NCBI RefSeq assembly: GCF_019492185.1
Contig: NZ_JAICCF010000002.1
Location: 248,001 to 312,000 of the forward strand
DNA from: Chitinophaga rhizophila
Lineage (GTDB): Bacteria; Bacteroidota; Bacteroidia; Chitinophagales; Chitinophagaceae
DNA: 64,000 bases
Direction of reading: 5' to 3'
Shown piece after piece: positions 20,501 through 30,400 of this stretch; within the stretch, counting starts at the first letter, position 1; the number at the start of each line of letters is the position of its first letter. The position numbers were made by a program, and so were the translations under genes. The notes under the pieces are model-generated. The model was given only the letters and a program-made list of their open reading frames with translations, did not search any database and was not told where the DNA came from.

Positions 20501-23500
20501 TCAAGATAGTTGAATGATACCGGCAATTGTTTGTAAACGAGCTGCACACCCTGCTCCTGCAGATTCAGGTCAAAGATTGTTCTCAGTGTACCATGCTGTT
20601 GTACCAACAGGGAAAATGCATGGGTAAACCGCTCAATATCCAGATCCGCAGGTAACATATAAGCAAACTGGTCATGATAGATCGACTTGTCAGGACTCAG
20701 CAATGATGCATAAATCATCCCGCTCTGAATATCGCTGAGCGGATAAATGTCCTCTATCGCTGCCGCATCTGGTAATGCAGCCATTAATTCCGTTTTCGTG
20801 GCTTCAATAGCTGCGGATATTGCTGATGTCGGCTCATTAGCAACGATACTCGCCTGAGTACTATCGATTAGTAAGGCCAGCTGTGACAATGTACCTGATC
20901 TGTACAGATCATACAGTTTGATATGATCACCAAAAGCTTTGCGTAACCGGCTAATTACGCCGATAGCTGTAATTGAATCGCCTCCCAGCCTAAAGAAATC
21001 ATCATGAATACTGACACGGTCCAGTTGCAGTACTTCCTGCCAGATGCGTGCAATAGTTACTTCTGTATTGGTAAGCGGAGCAACATAACCTGCTGATTGC
21101 ATAGCATGCCCATCAGGATCAGGTAAAGCGCGTTTATCTATCTTTCCGTTATTGGTTAATGGAAATACCTCCAGTGTAATAACAGCCGATGGAATCATAT
21201 AGTCCGGCAAACGTTCCGACAAATAAGATAACAAGGCATCCTCCTCATAGTGAGCCTCCGGCACTACGTAGGCCAACAGATGCTTACTACTGCCCTCTCC
21301 ACGAAGTACAACTACCCCGCGGTTTATGTAGCCACTATCCTGCAACACACTTTCTATTTCGCCCAACTCAATCCGGAATCCTCGCAGTTTTACCTGGTCA
21401 TCCGTACGACCCAGGTACGCAATGCTGCCATCTGGCAATACCCGGGCAAGATCACCCGTATGGTACATCCGCTCACCAGTGCCTGGATGATAGATAAAAC
21501 GTGCTGTAGTCAGTGCCGGTTGATTGAGGTAACCTCGGGATAATCCTGCACCGCCAACATACAGTTCGCCCGGAACGCCCACCGGCAAAACCTGCAATGT
21601 ATCATCCAATATAAATGCACTGCGGTTGGACAATGGATAACCAATCGGTACACTGCCCCCTGCGATTACATCCTTTATAGCGTAAGTCAATGAGAACGTT
21701 GTATTCTCCGTCGGGCCATAACCATTGATTATATTTAGCTCCGGATAAGCATCCCTCAACCGGCTTATGTGCGCCGCTGATAGTTTTTCCCCTCCCGCCA
21801 TAATGGTCTTCAAACCGGTGAAGATGCTGATATCAGTATCCACCAGCTGATTCAGCCAGCCTGCTGTAAACCACATGCACGTCACACCTCTATCCTGTAT
21901 TTCTTCTTTTAACTGCGCAGTGTCCAACAGCCGGTCCTCTGCACATAGTACAAGGGTGGCACCGTTTAACAATGTACCCCAATATTCTATTGTACTGGCA
22001 TCAAAAGAAGGAGAACCGGTTGACAGCAACACATCTGTTGAAGACCAATCCAGGAAACCACTACCTAACGCCAGACTCACAATATTACGGTGAGTGACCA
22101 TCACCCCTTTCGGACGACCGGTAGAACCAGACGTATACATCACATAGGCAAGACCATCTGCTTTTGTATATACCGGCAAGGCGGTAGCCGGCATCAATCC
22201 CAATATTGGTTGTAACGCCTCCAGTGTAAGCACCTTTACCTCACTATCAAACAGATCACGGTATTCACTGCTGGTAATTGCCAGCTTATAATCTGTATCA
22301 GATAACATCTGCTCAATACGCTGCTTTGGATAACGTGGGTCCAGCGGTACAAAGGTTGCGCCGGCTTTCAGTATACCCAGCAATGTTACAATCAGATCTG
22401 CCGACCGGTCCAGGCATACAGGTATCAGCATTTCAGGGGTAACGCCTGATTGCAACAGGTAAGCTGCCAGCTGATTAGCTGCTGCTTCCAGCTCCTCGTA
22501 CGTCAGTATTGTATCTTCAAAAATTACCGCTGTTGCCGATGGTGTTGCTGTGGCCTGTGTACTGAAGATTTCCCCTACCGTTTTATCTGCCGGGTAAATA
22601 AGATCATTGTTTACCGCTTGCAACAGACGATCCGGAACCGCCTGTAATACCATGCTACGATCTGCTGCTTCTTCATAATTGTATAAATACCTTTCAAGTA
22701 CAGCATCAAACCAGCTATGCAGTTCCTCCAATGATGCGCCACACTTAAGCTGCTTACGTAAAGACCAGGTAATGATCATCACATCATTGGTGATGCTCGC
22801 GGCGCAGTTCATATAGGTGTTGGTGGACTCAAAACCACTGTCAACAGTATCCTCCTGATGTACCGCGGAAATATCAGACAGGAATAATCCCCCTTCCAGC
22901 CGGGTGTATACATGAAAGTTTACGAAGTTAAAAAGAGTATCAAAAAAGGCATTCTCCTCCGCAAAAGACTCTCCCGTAATCTTCCTGATCTCGAACAGGG
23001 AGGTTCTGTCATGCTGCTTTAATGCTACAAGCTTCTCTTCTACTCCGGCAAACCATTGTTTCCAGGTAGTCAGTGTACTTCCCTTCCTGATACGCACAGG
23101 TATCGAATTGAGGAAACAGCCCAGCATACGTTCTCCATCTGGTATCAGTGGCCGGTTGTTGGTTACAATACCTGTAGTAATCTCACCCTCATGTGTCAGC
23201 ATGGTAAGTACATACAGATAAGCGCCCAGGAAAATGCTTTTTACAGAGATATCATCCCGTTGCGCCTTTTCTTTGAGTTGTACAAGGAAGCCCGCATCAT
23301 ACGCCTTAGCCAGGTGCTGATCGTCGGGTTCATGCGTAAATATGTCCAGGCGTTTGTAATCATTCAGTTCTTCCTTCCAGAATTGCTTTTGCTGGTCATT
23401 GCGCTTCTCAATAATACTTTCAATAATAAAATCCTTATAGTTACTTCTGAGAGATGGCAGCGTAGTAACATCTATGCCAGCTTTGAGCTTCACATACAGG

Positions 23501-26500
23501 TTGTTGAGTTCTGTATTAAAAGATGCCATACTCCAGCCGTCTATCATGGCGTGGTGAAATTCCAGCACGAAAATATACCGGTCAGCAAGTGCTATCAGCG
23601 TTCCCCTCCAGAGCGGTGGATTTTTAACATCTATGGGGTGTGAACGCTGTTGCTCCAGGAATGCTGCAAGCGGACCTTTAGCGGTATCCCCATCCAGCTC
23701 CTGCCAGTCGAGCCGATTAAAGTGTACAGGCACTTCTTTATGCAACACCTGTACGCCTTCCGGATGCAGATCCAGGTTAAAACTGGTACGGAAAATTTCA
23801 TATTTGTCTATCATGAGAGAAAATGCTCGTTCAAAAAGCGGAATGTCCAGCTCCTTAACGAATGAATGTGCAAATTGATCATGATAAACGGCCAGTTCTG
23901 GATTCAACAATGATGCTGACACCATCCCTCCCTGGATATCGCTCATCGGATAGATATCTTCAATATTACTGGTATCCTCCAGTTGCGATAAAACCTGCGC
24001 CTTCAATGCCGCTATCTCCGCTTTAACTGCTATATGTTCCGCACTCTCCGTTGGCGTGATCACTGCTGATTGTTCCAGCAGTAATGCCAGCTCACTGATT
24101 GTTGGCTGCTGATACAGGTCATACAGCCGTACAGACCTGTTAAACACTTGCCGGATGCGGCTGATAACGCCTATTGCTATAATTGAATCGCCGCCAAGAC
24201 GAAAGAAGTCATCATGCACGCCGATGCGCTCAACCTGTAATGCTTCCTCCCAGATGCTTATCAGCTGACTTTCTGCTGCATTACGTGCGCCTACATAACG
24301 CGCGGCATGTAGCTGATCGGCTGCCGGGTCTGGTAATGCATGCTTGTCTACCTTCCCGTTATTTGTCAGCGGAAGTGCTGACAGTGTCATCACTACTGAA
24401 GGTATCATATAATCAGGCAGCCGCTGCTCCAGGTAGGACTGCAACGCTGAAGCCTCATAATCATCTTCCGGCACCACATATGCTACCAGGTGTTTACTAC
24501 CTCCATCACCACGAAGCACCACAACACCCTGACTGATATAACCACTATCCTGCAACACGCGCTCTATCTCGCCTAACTCTATCCGGAAACCACGCAGCTT
24601 TACCTGGTCATCACCACGACCCAGGTAAGCAATGCTGCCATCTGGTAGTACCCGGGCCAAATCCCCCGTACGGTACAACCGTTCTCCACTGACAGGATGA
24701 TGGATAAAACGTTCCGCTGTCAGCTCCGGCTGATGCAGGTAACCACGCGATAACCCTGCTCCGCCAACATACAGTTCACCAGGAACACCTGTCGGCAGCT
24801 GTACCAGGTGGTGGTCCAGCACATACGCGCTACGATTGGCCAACGGATAACCTATCGGGATACTGGCATTACCTGCTACGGCTTTAATGGTGTACGTCAG
24901 AGAGAACGTAGTATTCTCCGTCGGACCGTAACCATTGATAATAGCCAGATCCGGATAAGCATCCCTTAACCGGCCAATATGATGAGTGGACAATTTCTCT
25001 CCTCCTGCTATGACCGTATTCAAACCGGCAAATACACTGATATCGGTATCGACCAGCTGATTCAGCCAGCCGGCGGTAAACCACATGCGTGTCACCCCTC
25101 TCTCCGCTATCTCTTCCTTTAACTGCGCACTATCCAGTAATTGGTCCTCGGGACATAATACAAGCGTTGCACCATTTAACAACGTACCCCAGTATTCTAT
25201 CGTACTGGCATCAAAGGAAGGCGAACCGGTAGACAGCAACACATCTGCTGAAGACCAATCCAGAAACCCACTGCCCAATGCCAGACTTACTATATTCTGA
25301 TGCGTGACCATCACCCCTTTCGGACGGCCAGTAGAACCAGATGTATACATCACATATGCAAGACTATCGGCCTTGATGTCTACCGGTAATGCTGTGGATG
25401 GCATCAATCCCAGTATCGGCTGTAATGCTTCCAGCGTGAGTATTGATGCTTTACTATTAAACAGGTCACGGTATTCACTATTGGTGATCGCCAGCTTGTA
25501 ATCTGTATCTGAGAGCATCTGCTCAATACGCTGCTGCGGATAACGCGGATCCAGCGGTACAAAGGCTGCTCCTGCCTTCAGAATACCCAACAATGTGACA
25601 ATCAGATCCGCCGAGCGATCCAGACATACTGGCACCATCGTCTCAGAAGTAATACCCGACTGTAGCAGGTAAGCGGCTAATTGATTAGAAGCCGCTTCCA
25701 GCTCTTCGTAAGTAAGATTTGTATCTTCAAATATCAAAGCAGTAGCCGCCGGAGTCATGGCGGCCTGCTTGCTGAATATTTCGCCTACCGGCTTGTCTGC
25801 GGGGTAGGGTAAGGAAGATTGACTAGCTGGCGTATAAAGCCGGTCCGTTGTAAGCGATAGTCTATCTACCTGTTCCTCAGGACGGGCAACCGCAGAACGT
25901 AATAATGTAATATAATGTGCGAATAACCTGTCTACACTGGCAGGCAGAAAAAGGTCGGTACAATATTCAACATTTATTTCCAGAAGATCGCCTTTTTCCA
26001 GCGCTGTAATGTTCAGGTCAAACTGACTCGTGGAATGCTGATGTGGAATAGCTGACAATGCGGCATCCCCCAATGAGAGTACAGGAATTTCAGGCGCATT
26101 CTGCATAGTAAAGATGATGTCGTAAATCGGGTGGTGACCACGGTCACGCTCCCCTCCTAACAGCTCTACAACCTTTTCAAATGGAAGGTCCTGACGCTCA
26201 TAAGCAGATAATGTTGTCTCTCTTACCTGCTGTAACAACGAGCGGAAAGAATACGAACCGTTTACTTCTGTGCGTAAAGCCAGCGTATTGGCAAAGAAAC
26301 CTATCATGACTTCCAGTTCCTGTTCCTGCCTGGCTGCTATCACCGTACCTACCACAATATCGGTTTCACCACTATACCTGTATAACAACACCTTCAGTGC
26401 TGTCAGCATCGTCATGTATAAGGTAGCCTGTTCTGCCTGTGCCAACTGACGCAGACCTTTAGTCAGGGCTGCATCTATCTCGTATTTCACCAGCGCTCCG

Positions 26501-27393
26501 CGGGTGCTCTGAACTGCAGGTCTTATAAAGTCATAAGGCAACGCAAGCGTCGTCACTCCTGATAACTGTGCTTTCCAGTATGCTGACTGTGCCTCCAGTA
26601 ATCCATCATTTACAAGACGGCGTTGCCACAATGCATAGTCTGCATACTGAATGCGAAGCGCAGGTAACAATGCCGGCCTTCGGTTAACCAATGCGGTATA
26701 TACAGATCTGAGTTCATTGATCAGTATGGAAAGCGACCAGCCATCAGCTGCAATATGATGCATATTGATCAGCAGCACATATCGTTCTTCTGCCAGCTGT
26801 ATCAATGCAGCTCTCAGCATATAATCCGCTGACAAATCAAATGGACGGCCAAACCAGGTTGTGAGCGGTTCCACAGGTAAACCGTCCTGCAGATCAGCTG
26901 CTGATCCGTCCAACAACTCCAGCGTCCAGTTATTGCCATGCAGTACATGCTGGTAAGGAGCGCCTGCATCCTGACGGATCACAGTGCGTAAAATTTCATG
27001 GCGCTGAATGATAAACCGGAACGCTTCTTCCAGTAACTGTATGTCAAGCTGCCCATTGATGCGGTAGAGGGAAGGCATATGGTATTGCACACTTCCCTCC
27101 AGCTGATCTATCAGCCATAAAGCTTCCTGTCCGAAAGACAATGGCAGTGTCTCTGTTTCCTTTCGCAGATCCGGTTCAATAGCCGGCAGGTCCACCGTTT
27201 CTGTTGCAACATCATGGTGCAGGAAGTCAATGATCTCATCCTTATATTGCCTGATCTCTTCCAGTAATTGGGGATCTATTTCAATATCTTCGTCCGTCTT
27301 CAGTTTAAGTTTCCTGTCATCCAGGAATAATTCCATTCCCTGCTGCTTCGCTTTGCTGAGTACATGTATAGCTTTACTGAAATCGATATTCAT
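17569..27393 (-). CDS. NRPS, modules 3-5 (dock-C-A-T-C-A-T-C-A-T)
   Basis: Three-module elongating synthetase with the same architecture as its downstream neighbour. Approximate residues: TubC-type docking domain 1-60 (MNIDFSKAIHVLSKAKQQG start); C1 HHIAADG near 213; A1 TSGSTG near 683; T1 GGDSI near 1068; C2 YPMSDIQGGM near 1149 and HHAMIDG near 1281; A2 near 1754; T2 GGDSI near 2138; C3 YPLSDIQSGM near 2222 and HHVLLDG near 2351; A3 near 2826; T3 GGHSL near 3212. The tail ends QVFEI. Pocket residues: DAIWIGGTF, DAIWMGGTF and DAIWMGGTF, so all three modules look valine type. It lies 29 bp after the first NRPS gene and 40 bp before the next one. Confidence 0.95.
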   Translation of the reverse strand: MNIDFSKAIHVLSKAKQQGMELFLDDRKLKLKTDEDIEIDPQLLEEIRQYKDEIIDFLHHDVATETVDLPAIEPDLRKETETLPLSFGQEALWLIDQLEGSVQYHMPSLYRINGQLDIQLLEEAFRFIIQRHEILRTVIRQDAGAPYQHVLHGNNWTLELLDGSAADLQDGLPVEPLTTWFGRPFDLSADYMLRAALIQLAEERYVLLINMHHIAADGWSLSILINELRSVYTALVNRRPALLPALRIQYADYALWQRRLVNDGLLEAQSAYWKAQLSGVTTLALPYDFIRPAVQSTRGALVKYEIDAALTKGLRQLAQAEQATLYMTMLTALKVLLYRYSGETDIVVGTVIAARQEQELEVMIGFFANTLALRTEVNGSYSFRSLLQQVRETTLSAYERQDLPFEKVVELLGGERDRGHHPIYDIIFTMQNAPEIPVLSLGDAALSAIPHQHSTSQFDLNITALEKGDLLEINVEYCTDLFLPASVDRLFAHYITLLRSAVARPEEQVDRLSLTTDRLYTPASQSSLPYPADKPVGEIFSKQAAMTPAATALIFEDTNLTYEELEAASNQLAAYLLQSGITSETMVPVCLDRSADLIVTLLGILKAGAAFVPLDPRYPQQRIEQMLSDTDYKLAITNSEYRDLFNSKASILTLEALQPILGLMPSTALPVDIKADSLAYVMYTSGSTGRPKGVMVTHQNIVSLALGSGFLDWSSADVLLSTGSPSFDASTIEYWGTLLNGATLVLCPEDQLLDSAQLKEEIAERGVTRMWFTAGWLNQLVDTDISVFAGLNTVIAGGEKLSTHHIGRLRDAYPDLAIINGYGPTENTTFSLTYTIKAVAGNASIPIGYPLANRSAYVLDHHLVQLPTGVPGELYVGGAGLSRGYLHQPELTAERFIHHPVSGERLYRTGDLARVLPDGSIAYLGRGDDQVKLRGFRIELGEIERVLQDSGYISQGVVVLRGDGGSKHLVAYVVPEDDYEASALQSYLEQRLPDYMIPSVVMTLSALPLTNNGKVDKHALPDPAADQLHAARYVGARNAAESQLISIWEEALQVERIGVHDDFFRLGGDSIIAIGVISRIRQVFNRSVRLYDLYQQPTISELALLLEQSAVITPTESAEHIAVKAEIAALKAQVLSQLEDTSNIEDIYPMSDIQGGMVSASLLNPELAVYHDQFAHSFVKELDIPLFERAFSLMIDKYEIFRTSFNLDLHPEGVQVLHKEVPVHFNRLDWQELDGDTAKGPLAAFLEQQRSHPIDVKNPPLWRGTLIALADRYIFVLEFHHAMIDGWSMASFNTELNNLYVKLKAGIDVTTLPSLRSNYKDFIIESIIEKRNDQQKQFWKEELNDYKRLDIFTHEPDDQHLAKAYDAGFLVQLKEKAQRDDISVKSIFLGAYLYVLTMLTHEGEITTGIVTNNRPLIPDGERMLGCFLNSIPVRIRKGSTLTTWKQWFAGVEEKLVALKQHDRTSLFEIRKITGESFAEENAFFDTLFNFVNFHVYTRLEGGLFLSDISAVHQEDTVDSGFESTNTYMNCAASITNDVMIITWSLRKQLKCGASLEELHSWFDAVLERYLYNYEEAADRSMVLQAVPDRLLQAVNNDLIYPADKTVGEIFSTQATATPSATAVIFEDTILTYEELEAAANQLAAYLLQSGVTPEMLIPVCLDRSADLIVTLLGILKAGATFVPLDPRYPKQRIEQMLSDTDYKLAITSSEYRDLFDSEVKVLTLEALQPILGLMPATALPVYTKADGLAYVMYTSGSTGRPKGVMVTHRNIVSLALGSGFLDWSSTDVLLSTGSPSFDASTIEYWGTLLNGATLVLCAEDRLLDTAQLKEEIQDRGVTCMWFTAGWLNQLVDTDISIFTGLKTIMAGGEKLSAAHISRLRDAYPELNIINGYGPTENTTFSLTYAIKDVIAGGSVPIGYPLSNRSAFILDDTLQVLPVGVPGELYVGGAGLSRGYLNQPALTTARFIYHPGTGERMYHTGDLARVLPDGSIAYLGRTDDQVKLRGFRIELGEIESVLQDSGYINRGVVVLRGEGSSKHLLAYVVPEAHYEEDALLSYLSERLPDYMIPSAVITLEVFPLTNNGKIDKRALPDPDGHAMQSAGYVAPLTNTEVTIARIWQEVLQLDRVSIHDDFFRLGGDSITAIGVISRLRKAFGDHIKLYDLYRSGTLSQLALLIDSTQASIVANEPTSAISAAIEATKTELMAALPDAAAIEDIYPLSDIQSGMIYASLLSPDKSIYHDQFAYMLPADLDIERFTHAFSLLVQQHGTLRTIFDLNLQEQGVQLVYKQLPVSFNYLDYSRQGKEAAAMAIRSYLEAERQRPFKVTELPLWRGTIVKLADRHVFLFQFHHVLLDGWSAASLNTALGNIYEQLAIDPALSLPALKATYKDFVIEQLVDKQSQRSRTYWQQTLSGYKRLDIFTSADEEQRIVMHYDNAFFEKLKQLAQDNDMSLKGVFLGAFLYVFGMLTYEDEVTIGIVTNNRPLIEDGDKIFGCFLNALPFRFSTQRKDLTWRQWFQHVEEQLLDLKQYERLSLSEITRLNGEQAQQENPFFDVLFNFINFHVFDGLDANLLSMNIAPDNQDESLVFNHETSNTFLDCSVDITGNRLSVVYTIRRQLQSGKTVAELHQYLDAVLEAYINRQDELIAREQILHPLELERIMKVGNGHISPLPATKTITAAFQEQVGKRPDAIALACEQEIFTYQELNEQSDRLSIHLQQAGVKNGSLVPIYIERSPALIIGILGILKAGAAYLPLDPAYPAVRLNSMLEETHSSLLLSVAGLKGKLQTWIPAGITSCFIDKMDGADQQVATLPTTVAVAADSLAYVMYTSGSTGRPKGVMVTHHNVVSLALHSDFTSFTSEDVLLSTGSPSFDATTIEYWGMLLNGGCLVLSSEQQLLDVSQLAETIRSKGVSKMWFTSSWLNQLVEEDISIFEGLTTVMAGGERLSPAHIMRLRQAYPGLEIINGYGPTENTTFSLTYGLEAELPTGDIPIGKPLPYRSAWVLDKQQQLLPLGVAGELCVGGAGLSKGYLHHPELTIKRFVQHPLHSETQIVYRTGDLTRWLPDGNMEYIDRIDEQVKIRGFRVEPGEIENILLQSGTVRQAVVILQTSRAGNKQLVAFVVPEQNFHLSALTAFLESRLPAVMVPSQILTLDKIPLTVNGKADKKTLLQHADNVQQEKEFIVASTDMEKQLVEIWRLLLGREKISISDDFFELGGHSLLAMRLNMHIKRSIGVNVPIKRLFLYRTIEELAAYLDELIARDTDAGIENSTQVFEI
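23942..25371 (-). repeat. 1.43-kb repeat, copy in the modules 3-5 gene (other copy 14068-15497)
   Basis: Second copy of the near-identical A-T-C block. Parts of the module 1 A domain (about 31180-31985) are also very close to it at base level, so at least three modules share recently exchanged or duplicated sequence. Confidence 0.85.
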
Positions 27394-27422
27394 GATTACT
27401 TGTTTAATGTTTCCGGACAGCC

Positions 27423-30400
27423 TCAGATCTCAATGATCCGTGCTGCTGCTTTGTCATTTTTCTGTACAGGGGTTGCGCTGGTTACATCGAGGTATTCTGC
27501 AAGCCTGGCAATACACCGGCACTGAAACAGCTTCTTTACAGGCACATTTACACCTATAGCGCGTTTGATATGTGCATTCATCCGCATAGCGAGTAATGAA
27601 TGCCCTCCTAACTCGAAGAAGTCATCCAACACACCGATACGATCAGCCGGTAGCAATTGCTGCCATATTTCCCACAGTTGCTTTTCTGTTGCAGAACGGG
27701 GCGCTACATATTCCGTTGAGACGGTAGCGGATACTCCCATCATTTTTAAAGCATTTCTATCAATCTTACCATTTGGTGTTAATGGCAGGACATCCAAATA
27801 CCATATCACCGAGGGAACCATGTAGGCCGGCAGCTGTGCGGACAAATACGCTCGCAGCACATCTTTCTCTACCTGCTTTGCCAGCACGATGTAGGCACAG
27901 ATTCTCACCTGGCCGGTGTCGTCTCTGTTATCGAGCACTACCGCCTGACTTACCCACTCGCTGCCTAATAATACATTGGCAATTTCGTCGGGTTCTATCC
28001 TGTATCCATGTAATTTCAGCTGCGCATCAAGGCGGGATAAATATTCTATATTCCCATCGGGCAGCCATCTGCCCAGGTCGCCTGTTTTATACATGCGGGC
28101 GCCGGGTACGTTGCTGAACCTGTCAGGCAGGAATACTGTGGCTGTCAGTTCGGGCTGATTCAGGTATCCGCGGGTAACACCGGCCCCGCCGATGTATATT
28201 TCCCCTGGTACGCCAACAGGAGCCGGATTACCTTTCACATCCAGTATATACACCTGCACATGTGGCAAAGGCCGTCCTATTGGCAACACATCAACCTGGC
28301 TAAGCTGCGCAGGATTGCATTGGTATATGATTGCTGATATAGTAGTTTCTGTAGGTCCGTAAATATTATAGAAGTCCAGTAGTCCACACCACTTCTCTGC
28401 CAGTTCCTTCCGACATACTTCTCCTCCGCTGATGACCCGTTTCAGGCCATTATATGTACCAGGTGTCAGGTGTTCAATTACTCCGGGGGTTGCCTCCAGG
28501 TGAGTAACACCCTGCTCCCGTAACAGGCATTCCAGCAGGTGAGGGTCCCGAATGGTCTCTTCTTTGCAGATCACCACCGCAGCGCCATTTAGTAAGGCGA
28601 AAAAGAGTTGTTCTACAGAAGGATCAAAACAGTAATTGGCACATAGCAGTATACGATCGGATGATGAGATACCATACACGCTGCTCTGATGGTTAATCAG
28701 GCTCAGTACTGATCCATGCTCTGCCAATACGCCCTTTGGATGTCCGGTAGAGCCGGAGGTGTAAATGACATATGCCAGGGTATCTGCGGGGCCTGCCACC
28801 TGACCTGCAATAGGCATATATGTCCCGATAACGGCTGCATCAGTATCTATCTCTAATACTTTGGATGCTCCTGCCGCCAGCAACTTCGCACCATGCTTTT
28901 TACTACTTACTACTACCGATGCCTGTGTATCTTTCAGAATATACCCGATACGCTCGGCAGGGTAGGCCGGATCAAGCGGCACGTAAGCATTACCTGTCTT
29001 CAGAATAGCCAGTATAGCAATCACCATCTCCGGAGAGCGATCCAGACATACCGGGATCAAAACAGTTTGTTGCAATCCATTTGCCTGAAGCCAGGCTGCT
29101 AGTTTTCCAGCCTGCTCGTTCAGCTGCCGGTAAGTAAGGCGTATATCTTCAAAAATGAGCGCAGTCGCCTCTGGCGTAGCTGCTACCCGTTCTTCAAAAA
29201 CAGCTGTGAGTGTTGTTGCGGGTGGTATAGCAGCCGTTGGGTTACTGAAACTGGCAAGTTCCTGTTGCTCGGTTTGTGGGTATATCGCCAGACTGTCTGC
29301 CGGCATATCTGCATGATCAAGGTATTGTTGTATCACAGCGGCAAAGTAATCTGCCAGTACTTCGGGAGATTTACCTGATTTCAGCTGCCGGTTCATCTTA
29401 CAGATCAGCAGCAGGTTATTGCCTGTTGTACTGATACAGAAATCCAGGAAGGTATTGGTCAGTTCATGTACCATAGACATGTGGGCTTCTTCCTCACCTA
29501 TAGCCACATGGCCCTGACGGAAAAGCCCCTCCTGCAGATGATCGTATACATGAAAGTTGACGAAGTTGAAGAGCACATCAAAGAACGGATTACCGCCGTT
29601 GGCCGCTTCTCCGGTTGCCGCTGTAATAGCGAAGAGGGAGATGCGTTCTCTTTCTTTTAACCGGACCAGCTGCTCTTCTACCTGCCGGAAATAACTCAGC
29701 CAGGTGGCTGCTTCCTTTGCATTCCTTTGCCGGAACGGAACCGTATTCAGGAAACAACCCAAGACCTTGTCACCATCATCCAGCAATGGCCGGTTGTTAG
29801 TGACCACACCAATGGTCAGGTCATCCTCATAGGTCAACGTGCTCAATACACGTAATGTCACTCCCAGGAAGAAGCCTCTCATAGATAGCCGGTCTGCCTG
29901 AATGCGCTGCTGCAACCGCTCAAAAGTCGTTTTGTCAAATGAACGAACCAGCTGAATCGAAACTGGCTCTTCCCTGAATATATCGAGACGCCGGTATCCC
30001 TGCAGCTCCTGCTGCCAGAATTGCTGGTTACCTGTATTACGCTTCTCTGTAATACCATCCAATACAAAGTCTTTATAGGTTGCCTTCAGTGACTGCAACG
30101 GTGGCAGATCATACTGTGCAAACAGGGTCACGTATAAACTGTTGAGTTCTGTTGTAAGAGAGGCAAGGCTCCACCCATCCAGCATGGCATGATGGAACTG
30201 AAATACCAGGTAACAGGATTGCCGGAACTGTAATATGGCCACTCTCCATAAAAGTGCGTTATTCAACTCAAACCCCTTTTCCCGCTCACTGGCCATAAAA
30301 CGCTGAATAGCGTCCTTTTCCTGCTCCTTTGACACATCACACCACACAACCTCATTGAGGTCGAAATTGGCCACTTTCCTGACGATCTGGATACCTCCGT

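Noticed and set aside
23056-23643. 195-codon plus-strand frame inside an NRPS gene
   Set aside because: It lies wholly antisense to a conserved C domain; long shadow frames are common opposite these genes.
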